24,408 nucleotides of DNA from a bacterium UBP4_UBA6127. Its GTDB lineage: Bacteria; UBP4; UBA4092. A model generated the notes under the pieces. It made no database searches, was not told where the DNA came from, and was given only the letters and a program-made list of their open reading frames with translations. Below are positions 1 through 6,525 of the stretch, one piece after another. The DNA lies in assembly GCA_002428325.1 (NCBI GenBank), contig DIVR01000022.1, forward strand, positions 1 through 24,408. The letters are read 5' to 3'. The position numbers and the translations under genes were made by a program. Every line of letters begins with the position of its first letter. Positions within the stretch are counted from its first letter, which is position 1.

Positions 1-388
1 CGAGAAAATGGAATTAGACAGAGTCGGGGTTTTTACTTTCAGCCGTGAAGAGGGGACTACTTCATATCATTTAGAGAAGCAAGTTCCTAAACGGGTGAGT
101 GAATCCCGGCAAAAAGCTTTGTTGGACCTTCAGGAAGAAATTATTGAACGGAAATATTCCGATTTAATGGGAAAAAAAATTGATGTCCAGATTGATTGGG
201 TTCAACGGGATAAAGTGGATTACCTGGTAGGACGGACACAGGGACAGGCACCTGATATTGATGGAGTTACCTATGTACTCAATCCGGATAACCGCCTAAG
301 GGTAAAACCGGGCCACCTGGTTAAAGCTAAAGTGGTAGATATTCAGGGCTATGATATTTATTCGCATATCATTAAAATACTGAGATAA
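1..388 (+). CDS. rimO: Ribosomal protein S12 methylthiotransferase RimO, C-terminal part (gene cut by window edge)
   Basis: The open frame enters from the left edge (codons in phase from base 2), so only about the last 128 residues are present. The remnant reads DRVGVFTFSREEGT, the conserved stretch near the end of the RimO radical-SAM domain, followed by a TRAM-like RNA-binding domain (from about MGKKIDVQIDW to the end, with the KPGHLVKAKVVD strand). RimO is a radical-SAM [4Fe-4S] enzyme that methylthiolates an aspartate of ribosomal protein S12. The related tRNA enzyme MiaB also ends in a TRAM domain, but the DRxGVFxxSxEEGT signature favours RimO. The catalytic cysteines lie outside the window. 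The ATG at base 8 is internal, not the start. pgsA follows after 52 bases in the same direction. Confidence 0.85.
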   Translation, partial: EKMELDRVGVFTFSREEGTTSYHLEKQVPKRVSESRQKALLDLQEEIIERKYSDLMGKKIDVQIDWVQRDKVDYLVGRTQGQAPDIDGVTYVLNPDNRLRVKPGHLVKAKVVDIQGYDIYSHIIKILR

Positions 389-401
389 TAAGATTTATAA
401 T
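372..401 (+). promoter_or_regulatory. Candidate sigma70-type promoter for pgsA
   Basis: A perfect TATAAT lies at 396-401, with a poor -35 match (TTAAAA, 372-377) at 18-base spacing. It overlaps the rimO stop region. The expected transcription start is near 408. The -10 is convincing in sequence but the region is AT-rich, so a chance match is possible. Confidence 0.35.
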
Positions 402-407
402 AAATAG

Positions 408-423
408 GTTTTTAGTTAAAAAC
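408..423 (+). other. Small perfect stem-loop in the rimO-pgsA gap
   Basis: GTTTTT / AAAAAC with a 4-base loop (AGTT): 6 bp, almost all A-T, with no following U-tract. It sits where the pgsA transcript would begin if the 396-401 element is used. It is too weak to call a terminator. Confidence 0.3.
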
Positions 424-440
424 TCTTTAAAATTAATATT

Positions 441-1076
441 ATGAATTTACCCAATAAATTAACCCTCAGCAGGATTATAGCCATTCCCTTTGTGATGGCG
501 GGCTTAATGGCTGGCAAAATGATGGATTTCTGGAGAATCCAGAGTCCCACTCTTTTCATATTCAGTGCTTATTTTGCTTTGATTGCCTTTATTGCTGCTT
601 CATTGACCGACCTTTATGATGGGAAAATTGCCCGGCAAAGAAAAATTGTAACCCCTTTTGGGAGTTTTTTTGACCCCATAGCCGATAAATTACTGGTCAG
701 CGCCGTCCTGATTTGTTTTGTTGAATTGCGGATTATGCCAGCCTGGATGGTGGTTATCATTATATCCAGAGAGTTTATTATATCCGGACTAAGAATTTTA
801 GCTGCCCGTGAAGGAGTGGATATTCCGGCTGGTCCCTTGGGAAAATATAAGACCATCTCCCAAATGGTAATGATTATTTGTGTACTGATATATCTCGCTT
901 TGGATTCCAGCCATCATTTCATTTTTTTACAGGTAGTGATTCTGGGGTATGCCTTAAGTTATTGGATTTATGCCCTTTTGTATTTTCTAATGGTTTGGAC
1001 TGTTATAGCCACCATTATATCCGGATACAGTTACATTAAAAATCACTGGCATTTGATTATGGAAGGAAATATTTGA
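441..1076 (+). CDS. pgsA: CDP-diacylglycerol--glycerol-3-phosphate 3-phosphatidyltransferase PgsA
   Basis: Makes phosphatidylglycerol phosphate from CDP-diacylglycerol and glycerol 3-phosphate, the committed step to phosphatidylglycerol and cardiolipin, in the inner membrane. The protein has 211 residues. It carries the full CDP-alcohol phosphotransferase motif: D57, D60-G61, A64-R65, G74, D78 and D82, within DLYDGKIARQRK and GSFFDPIADK. Several hydrophobic segments flank it. The start MNLPNKLTLSRI is the usual PgsA N-terminus, so it is secure even though no Shine-Dalgarno sequence precedes it (the upstream bases are AT-only). The next gene, pgpA, begins 4 bases after the stop, so the two consecutive enzymes of phosphatidylglycerol synthesis are encoded together. 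The loop between the first helix and the motif is slightly longer than in short homologues. Confidence 0.93.
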   Translation: MNLPNKLTLSRIIAIPFVMAGLMAGKMMDFWRIQSPTLFIFSAYFALIAFIAASLTDLYDGKIARQRKIVTPFGSFFDPIADKLLVSAVLICFVELRIMPAWMVVIIISREFIISGLRILAAREGVDIPAGPLGKYKTISQMVMIICVLIYLALDSSHHFIFLQVVILGYALSYWIYALLYFLMVWTVIATIISGYSYIKNHWHLIMEGNI

Positions 1077-1080
1077 TTTT

Positions 1081-1569
1081 ATGGCCTTCCAGAGTTTATC
1101 AACCAGTAAACAATTTTGGATTAAATGCATTGCTTCATCCTTTGGAGCGGGTTATGCTCCGATTGTTCCAGGCACTTTCGGGACAGTCGCCGCCATTCCT
1201 CTTTTTTTTCTATTCGGTTATTGGGGAAATCGATGGACCTTAGGGGGAGTAACCCTGGCTGTTTTTATCATAGGGGTTTGGGCATCCAATTATGCAGAAT
1301 CTCTGTATGGCCGTAAGGACCCTTCTCAAGTCGTAATTGATGAAGTCCTGGGATATCTGGTTGCTATGCTTTTTTTGCCATTTCAGGTAAAATACGTTTT
1401 GATTTCATTTGTAGTTTTCAGGCTGATGGATATTGTAAAACCATGGCCAGCCTATCAGATTCAGGAAGTTCGAGGCGGCTGGGGCATTATGCTAGACGAT
1501 TTAATAGCCGGCATATACAGTGGGCTAGTGATTTTATTAGGGGATTACCTCTACCGGATAATAGTTTAG
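1081..1569 (+). CDS. pgpA: Phosphatidylglycerophosphatase A
   Basis: Dephosphorylates phosphatidylglycerol phosphate to phosphatidylglycerol, the step after PgsA, at the inner membrane. The 162-residue protein shows the PgpA hallmarks: FGAGYAPIVPGTFGT at residues 21-35 (family pattern G-x-G-x-x-P-x-x-P-G-T-x-G), D80-P81 and VVIDE at 84-88 with D87-E88, and the late acidic motif GIMLDDLIAGIY around residues 135-146, plus four hydrophobic segments. Length is typical. An SD-like GGAAGG at 1061-1066 lies inside the end of pgsA and 14 bases before the ATG, which is long, so translational coupling to pgsA is likely (inference). Confidence 0.92.
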   Translation: MAFQSLSTSKQFWIKCIASSFGAGYAPIVPGTFGTVAAIPLFFLFGYWGNRWTLGGVTLAVFIIGVWASNYAESLYGRKDPSQVVIDEVLGYLVAMLFLPFQVKYVLISFVVFRLMDIVKPWPAYQIQEVRGGWGIMLDDLIAGIYSGLVILLGDYLYRIIV

Positions 1570-1590
1570 AGCATCAAAAGGAGATACATT

Positions 1591-3573
1591 ATGATTTCTG
1601 GAGCGACTCTGAAAAGGTTGATTCTTTCTGCCCTTCTCGGGTCTTTGATATGCGGTCTCAGTTCTGCGGATGTGATTTATCTTAAAAATGGCAGAAAAGT
1701 GACCGGAGAGATCTTCGCAGAATCTGATTACCAGGTGTCCATTAAGAATGTTTTGGGTCGAATGGTTGTCTTGAAAAAGAATATCGTAAGAATTGAACGG
1801 GAAGATGCCCAGGTCACTCATCTCCGGAATGGGGACTTTCTGATGACACGGGGTGATTATAACAATGCTATCCTTGAATATCAGTCAGCCTTGAGAATGG
1901 ATCCCTCGAATGAGGCCCTTCAATCCAAATTAGAAGCCGCCCGGGTTAAAGCGGCGGAAGCCCTTTCGGCCAGTATGGCTCCTGATTTTGCTGCCGGAGA
2001 TGATAATTTGGCTAAGGGATTTTATGAGTCTGCCTATAAAGAATATAAAGCAGCTCCTGCCAAACGGGATGAAGACCCTGCCTATGTAGCTGAATCTAAC
2101 CGGAAAATTCGCAATCTGGCAGCTGTGATGCTGACCAATGCCAATGAGTTGGCTTATCAGCAAGATTATAACAAGGCTTTTGAAGTTTTTGAAAAGGCAA
2201 CAACCCTGTTTACGGATGATTTATTGGATAATGCCGTAAAAGCTTTTGCGCAGGCTCAGGATAATCTGTTTGTAGAAGCTGATCAGAATCTGAAATCAGG
2301 AGAATATGCAAAAGCTGTCGCAGAACTCAACAAAATGACCTTTGCCTATCCTGGAGAATCTATGCGAGATTCTGTTAAATCCAGGTTGGATCAGATTAAT
2401 GTGGACCTTTCCTATGAAACAGATTCAACTCTTATATTGCAATACTTGAATCGAGCCCAATTTTCGCTGGATGCAACCGCGATGATGAAAGTCTGGTACA
2501 ACGAGGGTATTTTCCAGCAGGCTGATTTTATTTTTGATTATAACCAGAGAGTGGAAGGAACCGATGAATCAGGTGATTTGGCCACCTCCCTTTCAGTGAA
2601 TAAAGCATCAGTCTCGGTGCTCACTCCCAAAGGCGAAAAATCCGTGATTCCGTTGACGGACCTTCCCAATAAGATAGTAAAAGGTTCCATGGGAGTTGAT
2701 GGGAAAGTCATTAAGCCCTTGGATATTGGAAAAGTGGTATATAACAAGGGAATCAAAGGGGATCGGGTCGATCAGAATGCTTTCACCGGATTCCTCGGCT
2801 GGATGGCCCGGACACCCATGATGAAAACAGGTCCTACCAAGATTGGGGATGAATGGACTGAAGCCGTAAATGAAAAAAGAGCTGTAGGTTCTCTCGAATT
2901 GACCACGAATGGACAGATTAAATATAAACTGACAGGTTTTGAAACCTTTATGGGCCGGGATTGCGCAAAAATTACCATGGAATCCCAACTAAGCCATATG
3001 TTATTTGGAACCGTGGTTGAGGGAGAAGGGCAGCAGCAGACAGTCAACCTTTTATTCGATACTCCCTTGAGTGGATATGCTTATTTTGACCATAACCAAA
3101 AGATCCTGGTTCGTTCCAATATGAATGGAGATATGTCGATTAAAGGGTCCTATCTGGAAACCAAGACAAATCAACAGCAAGAAGGGCAACAACAGGCTGC
3201 ACCGATGATGGATGGAATGATGATGGCCGGTGGGCCTATGCGTCCAGGAATGGATCCGATGGCTATGGGAATGGGGCGGCCAGGGATGATGGCAGGTGAA
3301 GGAATGATGGGTCCTATGGGACAGCAACAACAGCAGGTGCCGGGTTCTCCTATGAGTGTTCCTCAACTGAAGGTGCGGGCCATGGCTGAACTCAGCTTGC
3401 TCTCAGTCAGTGTCGAAACCCCGGCTCAGGCTGAAGATACGACCGGGAATGCCGGAACTTCAGAAACTGGCAGTACTTCTGCTGAGGGTTCAGCTGTCAG
3501 TGCGGGAACGGCATCCGCTACATCAGGGACTCAAGCCAATACTCCAGCTAAAGCTGAAGCTACAAAAGAATAA
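1591..3573 (+). CDS. Exported TPR protein with Met/Gln-rich and Ser/Thr/Ala-rich C-terminal tail (function unknown)
   Basis: The 660-residue protein begins with a signal peptide (about residues 1-26, ending SLICGLSSA before DVIYLKNGRKVTGE). Residues 27-70 form a small beta-rich segment of the kind seen in exported proteins that start DxIxLKNGxxxxG. A clear TPR follows at about 75-115 (GDYNNAILEYQSALRMDP), with further helical repeats to about 290. Residues about 310-520 look like a beta-rich domain (GDEWTEAVNEKR, LTGFETFMGRDCAKITME). Residues 525-590 are rich in Met, Gln, Gly and Pro, and the last 70 are Ser/Thr/Ala/Glu. SD AAAAGGAG (1576-1583) sits 7 bases before the ATG, and the gene lies 21 bases after pgpA, so it is probably in the same operon. 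Envelope location is inferred; I do not recognise the family. Confidence 0.8.
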   Translation: MISGATLKRLILSALLGSLICGLSSADVIYLKNGRKVTGEIFAESDYQVSIKNVLGRMVVLKKNIVRIEREDAQVTHLRNGDFLMTRGDYNNAILEYQSALRMDPSNEALQSKLEAARVKAAEALSASMAPDFAAGDDNLAKGFYESAYKEYKAAPAKRDEDPAYVAESNRKIRNLAAVMLTNANELAYQQDYNKAFEVFEKATTLFTDDLLDNAVKAFAQAQDNLFVEADQNLKSGEYAKAVAELNKMTFAYPGESMRDSVKSRLDQINVDLSYETDSTLILQYLNRAQFSLDATAMMKVWYNEGIFQQADFIFDYNQRVEGTDESGDLATSLSVNKASVSVLTPKGEKSVIPLTDLPNKIVKGSMGVDGKVIKPLDIGKVVYNKGIKGDRVDQNAFTGFLGWMARTPMMKTGPTKIGDEWTEAVNEKRAVGSLELTTNGQIKYKLTGFETFMGRDCAKITMESQLSHMLFGTVVEGEGQQQTVNLLFDTPLSGYAYFDHNQKILVRSNMNGDMSIKGSYLETKTNQQQEGQQQAAPMMDGMMMAGGPMRPGMDPMAMGMGRPGMMAGEGMMGPMGQQQQQVPGSPMSVPQLKVRAMAELSLLSVSVETPAQAEDTTGNAGTSETGSTSAEGSAVSAGTASATSGTQANTPAKAEATKE

Positions 3574-3599
3574 ATTAATACCCGATTCATTAAATCAAT

Positions 3600-3634
3600 A
3601 AAGCCTGCCATCTTTATGATGAGCAGGCTTTTTC
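3600..3634 (+). terminator. Intrinsic terminator, between convergent genes
   Basis: AAGCCTGC (3601-3608) pairs with GCAGGCTT (3623-3630); CAT/ATG can extend the stem internally, and TTTTT follows on the plus strand. It ends the pgsA-pgpA-TPR transcript. The hairpin's right arm and T-run are also the last codons of the convergent kinase gene, whose stop is at 3614-3616 inside the loop. On the minus strand the trailing sequence is less T-rich, so it acts mainly on the plus strand. Confidence 0.8.
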
Positions 3635-6391
3635 TATATCGGTAAGCATTTCTGCAACAGTTTGATATCGGTCTGAGGGATTTTTTGCCAGGCATTTCAG
3701 AATGATTTTCTGGCCTAATGGAGATAATCCCAGGGGTTGGGGAGCAGGAGTATGGATATGATGGTAGGCAATATTCCCGTCTTTGAAAGGTAAATCTCCC
3801 ATCAATAATTCATACAGGGTAATTCCCAAAGAATAAATATCGGAACGAGCATCAACCGGCTGACCCTGGCATTGTTCTGGAGACATGTACAAGGGGGTCC
3901 CCAGGAAGTCATTGGTTTGGGTTAACCGTTCCGCATTGGACATTTTGGCGATACCAAAATCCATGACCTTGATGGTATTGGAAGCATCCAACATGATATT
4001 AGCAGGCTTAATATCCCGGTGGATGACTCCTTGGGCATGGGCGGTTGAAAGAGCTTGGCCGACTTGTAGCATCAATGGCCATAATTCTTTTTCAGGGAAT
4101 CGGCCTTTATCCTTCTGAAGCTGGCGAAGAGTCTTACCATTGATATATTCCATGGAGATAAAGAACTGACCCTGTTCTTCTCCGATATCGTGAATTCTGA
4201 CGATATGGGGATGGTTCAATTTACGAGTTGCCCGGACTTCCCTTAAAAACCGTTCAAGAGCCTGTTCATCTTCGTTGAATTCTTTAGGCAGCATCTTCAA
4301 TGCAACCATTTCATTTAAGAGGGTATCCATGGCACAATATACGACTCCCATACCTCCTCGGGCAATTTCTCCGATAATCTGGAATCTTCGTGAAGGCCTC
4401 TCTGAAGGTTGGTGGGAAGCAAATGACTTATCCAGTTTTTCTTCCTGGAGGTTCATCCGGGTCTGGCTTAATAAAAGGCTGACATCTTTGAAGTCATCCT
4501 GGGCCTTATGAATTTTCTCCAGGAGAATATAAGCTTTATCAGTCAACGATGATTCCAGATACTGATGGGCGATATCATAATAAACTGACAGAATCTCGGT
4601 ACCATTATCCAGATCTTCCATCTGGCTTAAGGCGATATCCGGTTTCTTCAAAGAAAGGAAACATCGGGCCATGTGGATTCGGGAAGTAATTTTTAGATTA
4701 TCATCTTTGGCCGATTGCTGGAATTCGAGAATGGCCTCCTGGTATTTAGCGATGGATTCATAAACTGTTCCCAGCCGATAACGAATTTCAAGATCATTCA
4801 CTTCTAATAAAACCGACTGATAGGTGGAAATCAATTCAGTAACGATAGATGAAGCGGCACCTTCTTCACGGAAAATATTTTCATAATCCGCAAGGGCTTC
4901 TTGTAACATCCCTGTTTTAACCTTCCATTCAGCCCTTGTTTTGAGAATATCCCGGTTATGAGGATTACTGCGAATTAGATAATCCAGAACCTCTATGGCT
5001 CTGGAGACCATTTCTATGGAAGGATTTATTTCTAAAGCTCTGCTTACGCAGGTTATAGCATAATCAGGTTGATTCGTTCGGGCATATACCCATCCCTGGA
5101 GGATGTGAATATCTGGGTGTGCGGAAAGTTTTAAAATGACCTTATCCAGTGCTGGAGCCATTTCCTCAGCATTATAAGAAATTGTTTCTACCAGTTTGAA
5201 TCCTGAATGAAGGATGGAATCAATATCCTGCCGAATACAATATACCGGGAACATCATTCTCAGGGCGGGAACAAAATCCGGGTTTTGCTTGATTACTTTT
5301 TCATAAAGGCTGAGGGCTTCTGGATCGTTCCTGTTTTGTTCTGCCATGGAAAGGGCCAGTCCTTGAAGGTGTTGGGGCGTCTCGTTGGAATGGCTGGATA
5401 ATCGCCTGAATACAGTTTCTGCCTGTTGCCATTGTCCTGTCTGGAGATAAACTCCACCCAGGACTTCGGACACTTCAGTATCCAGGATTCCCTTACTGAT
5501 AAAATATTGACAATGGTCGATACAAGCTGAAAGCTTTTTTTGAGCCAGTAAGGCACGGCACAGGGAAAGCCTGACTGTTATCAGGTCTGGTTTGTGTTTT
5601 AATGCTTGTTCATAGGTCAGACAGGCCTGAGAATCCTGCCTTCCTGACTGGCTGTAACTGGTGGCAAGCGCCATGATGAAATTGCTGTTTGAAGGTTCTG
5701 TTGAAAGGGCTGTCTCAAACACAGGAATAACGGATGAGTCATTCCGATTTAATTGCAGGTAGCATTCAGCCAGCTTAACATATATCTCCGGGGATGGTTC
5801 CCCAGTATCAATCAGCAGTTCATGATATCTGGAAGCCTCTTTCCATGAGCGTTGATTATAATAATAATCAGATAAGGTTTCCAGGACGATTTGCGAGTTG
5901 GAACCCAGGGCGATGGCTGACTGATACAATTCCAGTGAAGTCGGGTCTTGTTTACCTAAGCGGGCATCTGATTGTGCCAGCAGCAACAGGGCTTCTTTCC
6001 CAGCCCGATTATGCTGATATGCCTTACGGTATATTTCCAGATGTTGATCATCTGCCAATCCCAGTTGGGCGAAATGGTCGGCAATCTCCTGAAGAAGTTC
6101 AGGTTGATCCACGATCTGGTCTTTGAATTGTTCTAATAACTTTTGATAATTGCCTTCTTCAATCAGAGTGTTTAACTGGTCTTTCATGGGCTTACGAAGT
6201 TTTCTGTCCCAGAGAAAAATAAGGAGGTAGCCCGTCAGGCTTATTCCTGCCAAAGAGATGGCAATGCCTTTTGCCAGGGGAGTCTGGAGTCCTTCTAAAA
6301 TTGAAGTCAGGGTATTGGTGGCAGAAGAGGTGGTCTCTTTTGCCATCCCTGAGCCCGTTAGTAAAATGAGTAATCCGAAGCTTCTTTTCAT
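3614..6391 (-). CDS. Membrane-anchored TPR-repeat Ser/Thr protein kinase (Hanks type)
   Basis: A 925-residue kinase. Two N-terminal hydrophobic segments (about residues 5-17 and 42-61, the second followed by WDRKLRKPMK) suggest a membrane hairpin with the rest in the cytoplasm. Residues about 70-640 are a long run of TPR-like repeats. The kinase domain occupies 670-925: Gly-loop GEIARGGMGVV (674-684), lysine K699 in VALK, helix-C E718, HRDIKPAN with D793, DFG with D811, and GTPLYMSPEQ. All catalytic residues are present, so it should be active. There are no PASTA repeats. Kinase at the C-terminus after the TPRs is the reverse of the common actinobacterial order. It lies directly downstream of an FHA-histidine kinase on the same strand. 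No SD precedes the ATG; a promoter lies just 12 bases upstream. Targets cannot be read from sequence. Confidence 0.92.
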   Translation of the reverse strand: MKRSFGLLILLTGSGMAKETTSSATNTLTSILEGLQTPLAKGIAISLAGISLTGYLLIFLWDRKLRKPMKDQLNTLIEEGNYQKLLEQFKDQIVDQPELLQEIADHFAQLGLADDQHLEIYRKAYQHNRAGKEALLLLAQSDARLGKQDPTSLELYQSAIALGSNSQIVLETLSDYYYNQRSWKEASRYHELLIDTGEPSPEIYVKLAECYLQLNRNDSSVIPVFETALSTEPSNSNFIMALATSYSQSGRQDSQACLTYEQALKHKPDLITVRLSLCRALLAQKKLSACIDHCQYFISKGILDTEVSEVLGGVYLQTGQWQQAETVFRRLSSHSNETPQHLQGLALSMAEQNRNDPEALSLYEKVIKQNPDFVPALRMMFPVYCIRQDIDSILHSGFKLVETISYNAEEMAPALDKVILKLSAHPDIHILQGWVYARTNQPDYAITCVSRALEINPSIEMVSRAIEVLDYLIRSNPHNRDILKTRAEWKVKTGMLQEALADYENIFREEGAASSIVTELISTYQSVLLEVNDLEIRYRLGTVYESIAKYQEAILEFQQSAKDDNLKITSRIHMARCFLSLKKPDIALSQMEDLDNGTEILSVYYDIAHQYLESSLTDKAYILLEKIHKAQDDFKDVSLLLSQTRMNLQEEKLDKSFASHQPSERPSRRFQIIGEIARGGMGVVYCAMDTLLNEMVALKMLPKEFNEDEQALERFLREVRATRKLNHPHIVRIHDIGEEQGQFFISMEYINGKTLRQLQKDKGRFPEKELWPLMLQVGQALSTAHAQGVIHRDIKPANIMLDASNTIKVMDFGIAKMSNAERLTQTNDFLGTPLYMSPEQCQGQPVDARSDIYSLGITLYELLMGDLPFKDGNIAYHHIHTPAPQPLGLSPLGQKIILKCLAKNPSDRYQTVAEMLTDIEKACSS

Positions 6392-6403
6392 GCTATTAGA
6401 TGG

Positions 6404-6431
6404 ATTTTAACACATTAGTTTCTGATTTCAA
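6404..6431 (-). promoter_or_regulatory. Promoter for the TPR-Ser/Thr kinase gene
   Basis: On the minus strand TTGAAA (6431-6426), a 16-base spacer and TAAAAT (6409-6404), with TGT directly upstream of the -10 as an extended element. The predicted start is around 6397, giving a leader of only about 6 bases before the ATG at 6391. Confidence 0.55.
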
Positions 6432-6452
6432 TGGGATTACAGACAAAAACAT

Positions 6453-6470
6453 ATTGGTAGAATTGGTAGA
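6453..6470. repeat. Perfect tandem 9-bp repeat upstream of the kinase promoter
   Basis: ATTGGTAGA occurs twice with no gap (6453-6461 and 6462-6470). It lies about 22 bases upstream of the -35 of the kinase promoter, a position suited to an activator site. The role is inferred only. Confidence 0.5.
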
Positions 6471-6473
6471 AAG

Positions 6474-6495
6474 CCCCTTCGATTAAAGGAAGGAG
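6474..6495 (-). terminator. Weak candidate terminator after the histidine kinase gene
   Basis: On the minus strand CTCCTTC pairs with GAAGGGG (7 bp with one G-U, 8-base loop), followed by CTTTCT. The U-tract is poor, so read-through into the kinase gene is possible. Confidence 0.3.
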
Positions 6496-6525
6496 TTTCA
6501 AAAAACAGTTTTACAGCATGAAAAA

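Noticed and set aside
3052..3366. Minus-strand frame encoding a very His-rich 104-residue peptide
   Set aside because: It is antisense to the Met-rich block: ATG codons read as CAT (His) on the other strand. No SD and no independent support.
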